From Anas platyrhynchos (taxonomy: Eukaryota; Chordata; Aves; Anseriformes; Anatidae), in contig NC_092621.1 in assembly GCF_047663525.1 (NCBI RefSeq), forward strand, positions 14,643,501-14,707,500: a stretch of 64,000 nt of DNA, read 5' to 3'. Numbering within the stretch: position 1 is the stretch's first letter; every line of letters begins with the position of its first letter. The translations under genes were made by a program, and so were the position numbers. Below, piece after piece: positions 25,852 to 38,975 of the stretch. The notes below the pieces were generated by a model. The model was not told where the DNA came from, did not search any database, and saw nothing but the letters and a program-made list of their open reading frames with translations.

Positions 25852-26334
25852 GTGAGAGTGGAGAACTTTGTGAAGGAAAAAAAATCAAATATTGCAACAG
25901 TCACCAGACCAAGTGAAAAAATCCAGGCAGTAGCATGACCTGTCCTGTGCTACCCACAATATTTTGGAAGTGTTATGAATCCAAATGAGTCCTCACTTTA
26001 GATGAGATCAATGGCTCGAAGCTGAATCACTATATATAGACACATTCCAAGTCCAGTGAAAACGACCCAATTCCTTCTTCCACCCAGAAACCAATTTTGA
26101 ACTAGTCATGAATAAAATTCTTCCTACCTATAATCAGTTTACATTTACCCATGCCACGAAGCAATATCTGTTGTACCATACAACAAAACCTTTTGTTATG
26201 GACCTTTCTGTAATTTTCAAAGTTTTCTTGGTAAACTCTTTTTACTACATCCCAGTTTAAAAAAATAAATAAAATGAAACTCCCTACCATTTATACTTGC
26301 TTACATTGTGATCAAAGAAGAGAATTACAAACTC

Positions 26335-26415
26335 AGTCAGGTTAGTAGGAACCTCTGGAGGTCATATAGTCCAACCTCCTCGAACAAAGACTGTTAACTT
26401 CAATCTGGTTGTTCA
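26335..26415 (-). mobile_element. CR1 LINE fragment, short 3' end
   Basis: About 80 bases matching the antisense CR1 3' end (GGAACCTCTGGAGGTCAT, TAGTCCAACCTCCT). The octamer end is lost. Confidence 0.7.
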
Positions 26416-26640
26416 AGATCAAATAAACTAAATAATTCCAGTTTCTTTCCGAAATCTTCAGAAAGAATAATCATTTTCACTGAAAAGTGTTTTTTTTTCT
26501 TCCTCACATAAAATCGGAATTTATCTTGCTGTCATTGGTAAGCATTGCCTTTTACTTTTTTGGTGGACACTTCTGCAAAGAATCTCTCTCCTCTGCTACA
26601 CACAGCACCTCCACCCTCCCACTAGGTAATAGAGATCTTA

Positions 26641-27092
26641 GGAATCATAGAACCACAGAATATCCTGAGTTGGAAGGGACCCACAAGGATCATGGAGTCC
26701 AACTCCTGGGTCCCCTAATCAGACCATGTGTCTGAGAGCATTGTCCAAACACCTGAACTCCAGCAGCTCAGTGGTATGACCACTGCCCTGGGGAGCCTGT
26801 CCCAGTGCCCGACCACCCTCTGGGTGCAGAGCCTTTCCCTAACCCCCAGCCTGACCCTCCCCTGTCCCAGCTCCATGCCGTTCCCTCGGGTCCTGTCGCT
26901 GTCCCCAGAGAGCAGAGCTCAGCGCCTGCCCCTCCGCTCCCCTCCTGAGGGAGCTGCAGGCCGCCATGAGGCCTCCCCTCAGCCTGCTCTGCTCGGGGCT
27001 GAGCAAACCAAGGGGCCTCAGCTGCTCCTCATATGTCTTCCCCTCTAGACCCTTCGCCATCTTCATAGACCTCCTCTGGACACTGACGGTTT
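26641..27092 (-). mobile_element. CR1 LINE fragment, 3' end (copy A of a near-identical pair)
   Basis: Antisense CR1 3' end starting AATCATAGAACCACAGAATA. It contains GAGTTGGAAGGGACCCACAA, CAACTCCTGGGTCCCCTAAT and then GC-rich tail text (CTGACCCTCCCCTGTCCC). Much of it can be followed base for base in the copy at 33453-34130. The GC-rich + strand frame at 26728-27048 is only the antisense of this element. Confidence 0.92.
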
Positions 27093-28261
27093 CATATCCT
27101 TCATAGATAGGTATCTGTGAAGTTTATATCTTTGCAGATGAAATAAACTAACCTATCTAGAACACTAAAATATTTATTTGCTTAGTAGCTTGCACAGTGG
27201 AAGTAACACCAGTACATTACATAATTACAGTGCATACATCTGTAATATTGACAAAGAATACATGAAGAATTCAGCAGTTCATATTCTGAAGTTCATCCGG
27301 TTCCACAGAGGCCAAATACAGTTCAAGGACAGCACAAGAACTTCAGAGTTGGCAGATGCTCTGCCCCAACCCTCACAGTGAATCGCCTCTTCAACTTACA
27401 CAGGTACAGCATTTTGCACTGTAAGCATGACATGCTGTTTTGCTTAGAAGTAATATTTGTTTTAATTAGTAAATTTCTAGACTTTTTTTCCTATTCACAG
27501 AAATGTACAATGCTATTTTTAAATCAATTTATCTCAGCAGTTAGTAGCAAAGTTTCTATCTGTCATGAGAAAATAGGAGTATAAGGCTGCCTTTTGGAAG
27601 AGTACATTAAATTCAGTTCAGACTGGTTTGTACCTACACAGTTTAGTGACTATAATAGCCACGTTAGCCAAAGGCCTGTTCCAGCAGAGGGATTCTAGTG
27701 GGCCTGGAGAAAAAAAAATAATAATAACCACATTCCTCTCTTATTTTCTTTATTTTGCCATGGTATCCCTCATGAACAGGTTGGCAGCAGTCATCACCAT
27801 AAATTGATCTTTTACCACCGTGTCTGGTTCCAACTGATTGTCAGTAATGCAGAGCTTGTATTAAGCTAAATTTATAATTCCGTAACAAACATATAATTAC
27901 TAATGACCATATATATGACCAACTATATATAAATCAGCAATTATTAGCTGATTTGTTAACTTAAACTACTGATTATGAAATCTGGCCATTTCTTAGAAAC
28001 TTTATAATTTCTTAAGTACAAAGAGGGTAAGAGGGAAGTTGAAATTATTTCTTCATAGAGCTATGAATTTCTTAATCCTTAAGAACAAGGGTGGAACAAT
28101 TTAAATACTAATATGGGCTTGGCATACAAAGAGAGATATGCAGCTGAAATCCTGATCCTATTCAATGAATGCAAATTGAGGATGCAGGGCTGTACAGAAA
28201 CTAGATCCTCAGACAGCTGATAAACAGCCAAAAATCTTATTACATTTACATAACTTGAGCT

Positions 28262-28905
28262 GGCAATGCATGCTTGCAGCCCGTAAAGCCAAATATAACC
28301 TGGGCTGCATGAAAAGCAACGTGGCCAGCAGAGAAAGGGAGGTGATTTTCCACCTCCACTCTGCACTCGTTAGACCCTACCTGGAGTCCTGCACCCAGCC
28401 CTAGAGCCCCCCCCAGCACAAGAAGGACATGGGGTTGTTGGAGTGAATCCAGAGTCCAGATGATCAGAAGGCTGAAGGCACCTCTCCTACAAAGACAGGC
28501 TAAGGGAGTTGCGGTTGTTCAGTCTGGAGACAAGAAGGCTCCAGGGAGACCTCATCACAGCCTTCCAGTACCTAAAGGAGGCCTACAAGAAAGCTGGGGA
28601 GGGACTCTTTGTCATGGGGTACAGTGACAGGACAAGGGGGAATGGCTTTAAACTAACAGAGGGGAGATTTAAGTTAGACATTAGTAAAAAAGTTCTTTGG
28701 TAAAAAAAAAAAAAAACGATGGTGAGGCACTGGAACAGGTTGCCCAGAAGAGCTGTGTATGCCCCATCCGAAGTGTTCAAGGCCAGGATGGGGGCTTTGA
28801 GCAACCTGATCTAGTGAGAGGTTTCCCTGTCCATGGCAGAGAGTGGGAATTATCTGAAATTAGAGGTCCCTTCCAAACCAACCCATTCCATGATTCTATG
28901 ATAAC
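28262..28905 (+). mobile_element. CR1 LINE fragment, 3' end, with internal A-run
   Basis: Sense-oriented CR1 from the region before the tail (CAGCCCGTAAAGCCAAATAT, AACCTGGGCTGCATGAAAAG) through CTCCAGGGAGACCTCATCAC to the end CCCATTCCATGATTCTATGA at about 28883-28902. An A-run at about 28700-28716 replaces part of the element in front of GGTGAGGCACTGGAACAG. Heavily mutated. Confidence 0.92.
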
Positions 28906-31084
28906 CGTTTTTGTATGTTTACATTTGTATTCACGCATTTCAATACATATCTATATACTATTGCATGTGCACTTTAGGATTCCTTTAAATAAGCTATTTT
29001 ACATTTACTTTGAAATACGTTACTTTAAACCTGACATGCTAAGAATATGTTAAGGCATGGCAAAACAAATAGGTTGATCCTGTCCCCCAGATATTGGGGA
29101 ATTCATGTGAAGTCCGTCAATGTTAAACTATTATGCAGATCCCAGAAGAACTGCAGGAATGCTGTTATAGTTGCACGGGGTGTTCCAGAATTTATCTGAG
29201 ATCTCTGTGGTACAAATATCACTGCATGAGTAACACTAGCCAGGTGAATTCTCAGGAATCCTGCCTGAATCCCAAGTAAATTCATTATATGTACCATGGC
29301 CCTTTGACACCTCTCTTGCCCCAAGAATAGAGTCCTGGCTAGTCTGCTGTACAAAAGTTCAGACCCTAATTCATGCATCTCCTTCATGCATGCTCCTCCA
29401 TCTTTGTAATTCAAAGCAGCAGTGAAATAATGCGATGAATGTTTAAAAGCTTAGGCCTCAATGAATTTCAAGCAGTGTAAGAGACTACATTAATGTAGGT
29501 GGGCTTTATGCACTCCTTTGAGTATGATACCAAGTATCTAATACCAGAATTAATACGATGGGTGTTAGTTTTGCCAAAACAATAAATAATTGTAAAAATA
29601 CAGAACTGAACTGCTTGCATAAACATTTACTGGATACTTGGTGTTCTTGCAACAGGGAAACAATTTAAGCTGGTAAGGGAATATAAGCTATATAAATTGA
29701 AACATCTTGCATGAAAAGGAGAACAATATGTGCACCCCTAACCTCTCAACACACCATAATCATCTGTTTTTAAAGGGATCAAAGGGTAGCTGAGAGCAAT
29801 GGAAACAAACCCATCTACTTTTATGGGTTTTGAACCAAAATACAGTTGAGCAATTCCACAGCTCCCATACGATTTTCTGGAAACACTCTTAATGCAACTG
29901 TCAGTGACAATTGAAAACTTTAAATGCTATTTCCGTTCTGCAGAAATTAGGAAAGACATTTGTCCCACATCAGTTAAAATAGGGATCTTTAAGTCTTTCC
30001 ATAAATATTTACAGATTCCTATTGTGTCATTAGTGTATTTTTCTGAGCTGCATATTAAACAGGTTATTTAAGATGTTGTTTTGCTGCCGAGAAAGCAAAT
30101 ACTCATGAACTGGGGAGCTGCTATATAACCCAACTTAAGATAATCTTCATAAACCGAACAGGATACATAAATATTCAGACCCATTAAAAACATCCCATCC
30201 TATGTTAATTCTCAAAAAGCATGACTCACGGGGAAACTTTTCTTCATGGACAGAAAATCAGTATAGACCATAAAGAATCTTTGCATATAGTGCAAAGTCA
30301 TTCTTAGCATGAATCACTACCTCTAGTACATGACTTGCATCAAGACAGGAGGGTTTTCATGGTCCCAATACTGGTCAAGCCCTTGCTGAAATTGGTGTAC
30401 AGCTTTCTTCCAAATCTGGAGCTACCTAAACTTTCTCATTTAGCTACACAGTAATAGCTTCAGTATTTGTGCTGGTGTGATGGATTGGAGTTACATTCTC
30501 AGCCATAAGACGGTATCATTTAAATATGAACCACAATATTTTTGGAATGACTTAACGTATTCCTATTTTGGCAAAAAGTGGACTTTTACAGCTCATATTA
30601 GTGCCTTCAAAAGTAGAAAGGTATCAGATTACACATTATACTAATCAGCTTCCAGTAAGCATAAGTCATACCGCAAACAACATCTGTAATAGTTATTTGC
30701 ATGTACTAAAGAACTACTGCCAATTTACAAGATTAAAAAAGAGGTTTTGTTGAAAAGATTTAAGAAATAATTTTATAAATGTACACTATTTTGCACATAA
30801 ATTTATCTTTTGTTACACCATGAATGAGAATATATTATGTAATAACAAAAAGTGAAACCAAAGGGAAACAGTGCAACTGTCCAGCTGTGCTCCCTTCTAC
30901 ACAAAGATGAGCTGGAAGTGAAAGCCTGAATTCCCTCATTCTTTCAGGTTTTGTTCCGCTCCAACAGTATTATGACAGGCAAAAAAGTTTTACAAGCCAA
31001 ATTACAGTCACACAGCTGGTTTCTGAGCCCTTCCTGGTAAGCAGGAAAGCAATGTTTCCTCTTCCTCCAAGTCACTTATATATT

Positions 31085-31472
31085 CCTCAGCCTGGAAAAG
31101 AGAAGGCTGAGGGGAGACCTCATCACAGCCTACAGCTTCCTCATGAAGGGGAGCGGAGGGGCCGGCGCCAATCTATTCTCTTTAGTCACCAGTGATAGGA
31201 CCCAAGGGAATGGAGTCAGGCTGTAACAGGCGAGGTTCAGGCTGGATATCAGGAACAGGTTCTGCACCCAGAGGGTGGTCGCACACTGGAACAAGCTCAC
31301 CGGGGACATAGTCACGGCACCAAGCCCATTAGAATTTAAGAAGAGCTTGGACTATGCTCTCAGACACGTGGTCTGAATTTTTGGGTAGACCTGTGTGAAG
31401 CCAGGAGATGGACTCCATGATCGCTGTGGATCCCTTCCAACTCAGGATATTGTACGATTCTATGGTTCTATA
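31085..31472 (+). mobile_element. CR1 LINE fragment, 3' end
   Basis: Sense-oriented CR1 3' end of the same subfamily type as 26641 and 33453: AGAAGGCTGAGGGGAGACCT, CCAGAGGGTGGTCGCACACT, GATGGACTCCATGATCGCTG, ending GATTCTATGGTTCTAT. It is inverted relative to those two copies. Confidence 0.92.
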
Positions 31473-33452
31473 TAGCTTGGTCATTTAGATGAAATATAGA
31501 AGGATTGGGAGTGCCAAGCATGCAACCACACGTCAGTATTAGGTATTGCATCTGGAGTACCAATTGAATGATGATGTAGTAAGCACCTGTTTGCACAGGT
31601 CACTCCACACCCTAGTCCAGACCTTGGTAAGCTAACAATTCCCTGTACTCCTGTTATTTCCACTGCCTTTTTCAACAGAATACTCTTGAGTAAGACACAG
31701 AAGAAACAAATTGCAAAATAAATGCTACAGCAAAAACATTCTGCATAAAGGAGCCAGCAATAAAGCACTCAAATCATCTCTTCTCAAGGTATCTTATCAA
31801 GATATCAACGATATCAAGATACCCTACTATGTGGTCTGTTTTACTCAAACAAGAGTTAAGTTTTTATTTATAGCCAAAAAATCTGTAGGACTGATAAAAT
31901 TTTCAAATCTTCCCACCCACACCACCCAAGATTTTCTAATACAAGCTATATTCACCCCATATATACATATATGCTGATAAAGTAATCCAACAATACTCCA
32001 TTTATTATTTTAGAGAATCTAACTTTTTTCAGTTCACAGACAACATAAGAGAAGTTGTGATAACATCCAGAAAAAAAAAGTAGCAGTTACCACATCTTGT
32101 GTTTTCGGTTTTGTTATCTCTATACCAGAATCAAATTGCAGCAGCAATAACAATTTTAAAACTAAAAAATATACCATGCTTTCCAACACTGATATAGTAC
32201 ATTCATTGATGTGGTGTTTTTCCTTTCTCTTTTTCTTCTCCCAGCTTTAAACGAAGTCTTTTTCCCCCATATTTTGGGTAGCTATTTCCCTAAGAGTACT
32301 TTTTTTTTTGCTTTCTAATCTGTAAAACAGATGGAAGATGGTTTTTAAAAAGCCTTTCTTCCACATCTAAGTTTCAGTCTTTTCCCTTCATCTCAATTTA
32401 TTTACCTGTCCTCTGACTTTTGTGGCTACATACGTGAAGTGACAACCTCATATGCAATTAATTTATGGTTTAAACTATTAGTTAAGCATTTCAGAAAACA
32501 TGAATGAAGAAATAACTCTCACTGTTTCTTCTGAAGCAACAAAAGGCTCTCTTACAGAGGATACAAATGTGCTTATATTGTGGCACATTAGTAAGAAGAG
32601 AAGTTTTTTATGTTTCAAAAAAAGAAACCTAAACTGTTGATATGAGGAGATGGTTCCTGTCCATTCCTGTTGAAGCAGTCCCTGTAAATGTGCAAAAATA
32701 CAACATCACTGCTTTTCATCTTCCCTCTAGCCTGCTAAGCTACGACGCCCTACAAACAAAAACATCAAAACACAGGCAACATGTTCAGCAGCTTGGCAAG
32801 TGTTTTCTGTTTCCATTCATCTCAACTATGACATAGCATAACCATTATATTCTTTAAAATAATAATAATAATTAAAAAGTAGAAAAAATGCGATGAGGAA
32901 GATGGACAAAAGCTTTTAGCAACTGAATCAAGCAGCTTAAACAGGTATTAAACGCTAAAAAATAATGTGATAAAAAAGCAGAAGCCATACATTTTCTTGT
33001 TCTCATTCTCAATTCAAATTAAAAACATGTTTTTAAAACAGCATCTTTATTTAATTTGGGGAAAAAAAGTACTTTTGTACCTTGGCAAAAAGATGGAGAC
33101 AAAAGCTTCCTGATCCAAACAAAACGACAAATCTTGGCACTTTTGTCATCTAAACTACACAAGGAGACACACTTAAATTACAAGCTGATGTCATAACTTT
33201 GACAAGAAGTGTTGATGGCTGCAAGCCTTTTTCATCAAAACATTTGTAAAATAAAGGCTTTGATGAGTTAATGTCATAAATATATTCCATCTAATGCTGT
33301 TTTCCAAGACTAATTTATCTTTGAAATACTTAATGTGAAAACAGAGTGTAGCGTGTCTTGTGTACAGTACCCGTGTTTAATGTTGAGAATATTAAGCCAA
33401 CTCTTTCAACTAAAAAGAGCAGGCAGATTTCTAGTGGCAGAGTCAAACTTTG

Positions 33453-34130
33453 TAGAATGACAGAATATCAGAGTTGGAAGGGACCCATAAAGACCATGGA
33501 GTCCAACTCCTGGGTCCCCTAAGGACCATCTGAAAAACCAAACCATATGTCTGAGAGCATTGTCCAAACCGTTCTTGAACTCCAGCAGCTCGGTGGTGTG
33601 ACCACAGCCCTGGGGAGCCTGTCCCAGTGCCCGACCACCCTCTGGGTGCAGAACCTTTCCCTAACCCCCAGCCTGACCCTCCCCTGTCCCAGCTCCATGC
33701 CGTTCCCTCGGGTCCTGTCGCTGTCCCCAGAGAGCAGAGCTCAGCTCCTGCCCCTCTGCTCCCCTCCTAAGGGAGCTGCAGGCCGCCATGAGGCCTCCCC
33801 TCAGCCTGCTCTGCTTGGGGCTGAGCAAACCAAGGGTCTTTTTGGGCCTGTGGCAAAGGACGTCAGCTGCTCTTCATATGTCTCATCCTCTACACCCTTC
33901 ACCAGCTTTGTAGTCCTCCCTTGGATGCTCTCTGATAGTTTTATGTCCTTTTTATAATGAGCATAAAATCTTCACACAGCACTGGAGGTGAGGCCCCACC
34001 AGTGCAGAGCAGAGCAGGACAATCCCTTCCCTCTACCAGCTAGCAGTGCCGTGCCTGATGCACCCCAGGGTGCGGCTGGCCCTCCTGGCCGCCAGGACAC
34101 ACTGTTAATCTTGTTCATCTACCAAGAGTA
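33453..34130 (-). mobile_element. CR1 LINE fragment, 3' end (copy B of a near-identical pair)
   Basis: Antisense CR1 beginning GAATGACAGAATATCAGAGT and running to about GCCAGGACACACTGTTAATC. It follows copy A (26641) closely from the octamer end to TCAGCCTGCTCTGCT and extends further 5'. At 33836-33861 it carries about 25 extra bases relative to copy A (TTTTTGGGCCTGTGGC and flanks). The + strand frame at 33547-33957 is an antisense artefact. Confidence 0.92.
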
Positions 34131-34414
34131 AGGCTCTCTCTGCTCCTTCAAAAATACAATTTACAGGTATTTCGGTTGCTTCTTCTACATTGTAACATCC
34201 TAATTCAGTTCTTAGCAAAGATGTTATTTATTATGATTGGCTGGAATACAGCATATTTTTAACTCCTGCTACAAGATACTCCTTTGTGTTAAGAATAAAT
34301 GGAAATCCTAAATTAATTTTGATGTAGTTTACGCATACAGCAACATCGGCCAGTATCTGGTCAACGACCACAGAGTTTTAATTTCTACACTCACAAAGAA
34401 TTGTCATGATTTAC

Positions 34415-34496
34415 CTGTGATTTCATCTCATAAAGCGTAGCATCCTCTGGAGTTAACTGAAGTGCTTCATCCCACTTCTGAATAGCCTCCCGGTAC
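34415..34496 (-). CDS. TTC33: Tetratricopeptide repeat protein 33, coding exon 2
   Basis: A small 82-base exon too short to stand out as an open frame, found by its protein similarity. After acceptor ctgcag it supplies the last base of an Arg codon, then YREAIQKWDEALQLTPEDATLYEMKSQ, the body of the first TPR unit, and ends CACAG before gtaaat. The split Arg codon fits the exon 1 donor exactly (AG plus G), restoring AENRRYREAI. One change from human is visible in the loop (TPEDAT for TPNDAT). Confidence 0.96.
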
Positions 34497-36251
34497 CTGC
34501 AGTTAAAACAATATTACACTCTCACTACATTTAAATGAAACTTATATTAAGAATTTCTATTTTAAAAACCGACATTTTCCTAATTAAAGTGCCAAAGCAT
34601 CTCATTAATATTAATGTCTTTTCTAATCACTTCCTCATAAAACATGCTGAATGAATTGCATTGAGGAACTGGGTATTTCTTTTTGTGACCACTGAGTGTT
34701 AAGTACTACCGTACAACTTGCCTCAACTGAATTTACAAGTTAACACAGGAAACCTATGTCAAACCAATGAACGAAAGTTAGAATTCTTGAACTTAATCCA
34801 GTTCCCCTCGTTGTCAAAAATCATGTTCAGTCACTTATTATAAAACATAATCTGAATGCAACATGCCTTACTACAATTATCATTTCAAATTTGTTTTCAA
34901 CCTCAAAAGCTTGTTGGAGTTACACACCAGCATTTCTGTATTGTTACGTAGACTAAAATACCTAAGTTCAAGTAACTTTGGTATATAAGGAAAAAAAGGA
35001 AACAGAAAGTAAACAGGTATACTAAAATCATTCAACTTTGGGAAGATACACAGTAGCTTTGTAATATGTTGCCCTCCCCTAGAAAACAGAAAAAATGAGT
35101 TCACCAAACCACATAAAAAGTAGGTCTTTGACTAAACAAAGAGATGGAACTTTGACAAACCTATACTAGGGTTTTAAACTACACCGAAAAACTGTGACAG
35201 CATAATAAACAGTTAGAGGGGTGCAATCTTCCAGACTAAAAGAAAGCCACATATTAGCATCAACGAGTCTGCCGAATGCAGCAACTTCTCTGAATCCTCC
35301 ATTTCAAAATTCACCTTTGACACAGAACTGTGTAGGAACCATTACATTTCTATTAACTTCACTGTGAAGGTACAAAAGCAGTTACTTTTGAAATACGCAC
35401 TGCACTTTTAATATAGCGCAGGTAAAACTAGTTTTCATACACACGTGATAGTTATAATAGTTATCTTCAGCCATTCCCATTCTCTCTTCTCTTTCCCTTT
35501 CCCCATTTTTCAGTCCTCTGGCTTGCATCACACCAAATCAGTCACATAAAGACCACAAACTTCTGAACTGATCAGAAGCAAGTAATAGATTGGAAAAGCA
35601 ACACAACTGAAGTTGAGCACTCAGTAATGATTCAGGTATTATTTCTAAATGTTTGTAGGTGACACTGCTAAGTATGCATAGTACTCAAATAAAACACAAG
35701 TAAAAAGATGTTTCAATACATTTTCCCATTTCCTCAAAGTTTAGCTTCCAGCTGTGCATTTGCAATCTCAGTTCATTCTCCATGGGCAGGTGTTCAAACT
35801 ACAGGAAGCATAACCAATTTTTTTACGTGTTAGTAGAAACATAAGCCATAATTTAGTTAGCAAGAAAAACACTTTTTCAGTAGAAAACTATAGCTTTGTC
35901 TAAACCCAGCACAGACACAGCACAACAAAACTTTCATTAGCTACGATAAATACACCAGTAAAGGGGATTTTGAGCTCAGTTAGGCAATGTCCTGGCCATG
36001 CAGGAAGCCACAAGACAGTGAGTGTAGGGGAAGAAAAAAAAAAAAAAGTTAGAAACAGAAGACTTTAGAAACCTGAGCAAACACAGTGACATTATTTAAT
36101 AGATAGAAAAGAAGGTACAACACTGGCATTCTGGAAGTAGAAAGGCATAAGATCAAAGCTTCTTTTCAAGAACAACCATTTTACTTCTACGAAGAGGACA
36201 TCATAGTTCATCAAAATATCAATCTAATGAGAAAAAACTCACAGCAAGAGC

Positions 36252-36273
36252 ACACTACCTCTGAAGGTAGTGT
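36252..36273. repeat. Short inverted repeat
   Basis: ACACTACCT and AGGTAGTGT form a perfect 9-bp stem around loop CTGA. No T-run or gene context gives it a role. Confidence 0.6.
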
Positions 36274-37379
36274 CAAATATAGGCAAATATAGCCCAAAAT
36301 TCTGTTGAGTTTTGCTGCCAATTTGTCAACAGTCTGTCAACAGAATAAAGATAGTCTAGGGAAAGTAGGCCATTCATTCACAAAAACATTGCACCCTGTG
36401 TATGATATATGTTTGAATAGAGCAGCTCAGTGATACAAAAGGTGCAGAAGAGTAAACATTCATTTGTCGGAAAAAAAAAAAAATCAATCTTTGACAAAAG
36501 GGAAAAACTACTGATACTGTTCTGAATTAGAGAAAGTGAACCATGCTGCTTGCTCAAGTGAGTCAAACTTTGGAAAAAAATATTTTCTATAAAGATAGTT
36601 CTTTGTCAAAGAATTGTCTTCCTCATTCTTCTAAAAGAGAAGATTACAAACTGTATTAAGTATCAGAAGCCCTGCAGAAAAAGTCAACTGGGAATATAGT
36701 TGTAGAGATACAGTTGTAAAAACAGTGTTCCAGTAAAACCATATGTCTTGGCTGACATAAGAAATGAGCTAACATGTAGGTAGAGTTGCTAAAATAAAAA
36801 AATTAAAAACTTGATCATTTTACTGTCCCTCAGGATCCTGTTGAACTGAATTGTACAGGACCTTTATCATTGTAAGGAAGAAGAAATAATTTTGAAAAAG
36901 AGAGCTTCAATATAAATATTCATGCTCTGGGTTTAATTGAAACAAATTTAATGAATATTCCACTTGCTATTCCCATTTCTTTTCTTAGAAAGCAAATAAA
37001 CTCATACAATTGAGTTACTAGCATGTAACAAGGCAGTATCCATCAGCCAAGCTGCAAAAACTACCGTGTCATGTCTGGTAAAGAATTTTTGCTTAATGCT
37101 GTTCCATTTATCTTAATGCAGATCACATGCCTAACTTAACTCCTTCCAATGTGCCTGACAGAGAATGAGAGCACATATATCCAGAACACATGCTATATAT
37201 AGCACAGATGATGTACAGCAACGTGCAATTGAATCCTATGTGCCTTCAGAAAAAAAGGATATGAAACCTAGTACTTAAAAAAATTAACTTGCAACACAAA
37301 CAAGAATGAGGCTCAAAAACCCCAGACCCATCCACTGGTGATATTATAAACATTCCTCAGAAAACTCTGATATTTATCA

Positions 37380-37442
37380 CAGTGGGAAATAGTTCCAGCA
37401 TCAGCAGGCTGGGGGCCTACTGGCTGGAAAGCAACTTTGCAG

Positions 37443-37474
<32 letters not shown>

Positions 37475-38151
37475 AACAACAACAACAAAAAAAAAAAACA
37501 CGAGTCCTGGTGGCCAGCAAACTGAGTATAAGCCAGCAACATGCCCCCATAGAAAGGAAGCCCAACATCATCATGGAGGGCTTTAAGCATCACCAGCAGG
37601 TTGAGGGAGGGGATCTTTCTCAGCTCTGGTGAGATGGTATCTGGAGCGCAGGGTCCAGGTTCAGGCTGCCCAGCACAAGAGAGATATGAACCAGGGGCCA
37701 CAAAGATGACTGAAGGCATGGAGGGCCCTATCATGTAAGGAGAGGCTAAGAGATATGAACTGTGCAGAGCCTTTTCTTCTCTGAGAAGAGATCTTATCAA
37801 AAAAAGGGAGATCTTATCAAAGCGTAGAGATATCTGATTCAGAAGTGGGTGCAGGAATAAAGAAGATAGAGCCAAACTCTTCTCATTGGTGCCCAGCAAC
37901 AGAAAAAAGAGGCAATGGGCATAAAGTGACACAGAGGAAATTCTGTTTAGATGTAAGAAATAAATTTAAAAAAATACTATAAAGGGTGACTGAATATTGG
38001 CACAGGTTGCCCACAGAGGTGGTAGAGTGTCCATCATTTAAGATATCCAAACCCCAATTGAGCAAGCTGCTCTAGTTGATCCTGCTTTGAGGTAGAAAAT
38101 GGAGTAGAAAAATGTCCTGGGGTTTATTAGGATTATGTATGATTGTATGAC
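37380..38151 (+). mobile_element. CR1 LINE fragment split by an A-rich expansion
   Basis: Old sense-oriented CR1. The left part (GGGGGCCTACTGGCTGGAAA) and the right part (GAGTCCTGGTGGCCAGCAAA, then GAGGGAGGGGATCTTTCTC) are adjacent in a typical CR1 but are separated here by about 60 bases of A-runs and AAC units at 37441-37499. The 3' half is strongly decayed, with a local duplication of GGGAGATCTTATCAAA-like text near 37785-37820, and ends in degenerate octamers (GTATGATTGTATGA) near 38136-38150. The long - strand frame at 37417-37932 is an antisense artefact. Confidence 0.85.
37441..37499. repeat. Poly(A)/(AAC)n block inside CR1
   Basis: About 31 A bases, then a few AAC units, then a second A-run. 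It sits where CR1 normally has a short A-run before GGACCTGGG-type sequence. Confidence 0.85.
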
Positions 38152-38938
38152 ACCAGCAACTTCAGTGGCATCTAGTTTAAAAGGACATCCGATCATCTCC
38201 TGACAAAATGAAAACAAAACAGAATCTTACAAAGTCATTAATTTTCACACATCCAGGATTACTATAAGGCTTATCTAATGTAACCATAAAGAAATCACAG
38301 AACATTAATAATGGCCGTATATTCATTTTATATAAAATCAAATTAATATTGCTGCAAAAGTAAAACCCTAATATGCATTGTAACTAAGCCTCTAAACTTC
38401 CGTAATACAAAACATTTTTAAGAAAAAAATTGTCTTATTTTGAAGTATTGAGTTGCTATTTATGCAAGTACAAAGATACAGTATACTGACTTTTATCTAC
38501 CCACAGTGATTTCAATGAAATAGTACACCTTACTACAAAGCAAAAGATTATGCAATTATAACCAGAACATAGTTATTATTTTCTTCACTGAAATGTCAAA
38601 AAAACAAGAAATTACTGAAAACTGGACACATCTGGGATGGTTTCAGAGTACAAGATGTGATGGATCTTGCCAATTATTATTTAACGACATGAAATCCCAT
38701 GGCTCCCCTGAAATACTAAAATTGCTCTCTTAAGACATGCTACTGACCATCTGGGAGCTATAGAGACTTGGCAGATTTTCGTACAGCTTTGTGAACTTAT
38801 GAAACAAACATCTTATGCTTACACTTCATTTTTTCAATAACACTTCTGGGAAAACGGGATCTCTTGTGCTCTTAAACAAAACTGTTATGCCAAATTTGTA
38901 TATTCATTAATTGTATTTAATTAGATGCTTTTGGGTTT

Positions 38939-38975
38939 AAAAAAAAATACAAAAAAATACAAAAAAAAAAAAAAA
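38939..38975. repeat. A-rich low-complexity run
   Basis: Three A-runs separated by TAC, ending in a run of about 15 A. Confidence 0.75.

Larger units (their letters stand above)
20995..34414 (-). other. TTC33: TTC33 intron 2
   Basis: A 13.4 kb intron with canonical gtaaat donor and ccatag acceptor on the gene strand. It holds six recognised CR1 fragments. The rest is AT-rich unique sequence with no recognised gene. A 103-codon - strand frame at 29103-29414 resembles nothing I know and lacks coding support. Confidence 0.85.

Noticed and set aside
26728..27048. Pro/Leu/Ser-rich + strand frame repeated at 33547-33957
   Set aside because: Both are antisense readings of CR1 3' ends; their similarity is that of the repeat, not of paralogous genes.
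29103..29414. A 103-codon - strand frame in intron 2, considered as an extra TTC33 exon or retrogene
   Set aside because: TTC33 is complete in length without it, no flanking splice signals were convincing, and the protein is not recognisable.
37417..37932. A 171-codon - strand frame
   Set aside because: It is the antisense of a CR1 copy plus its A-run; the poly-Phe run comes from the A-run.
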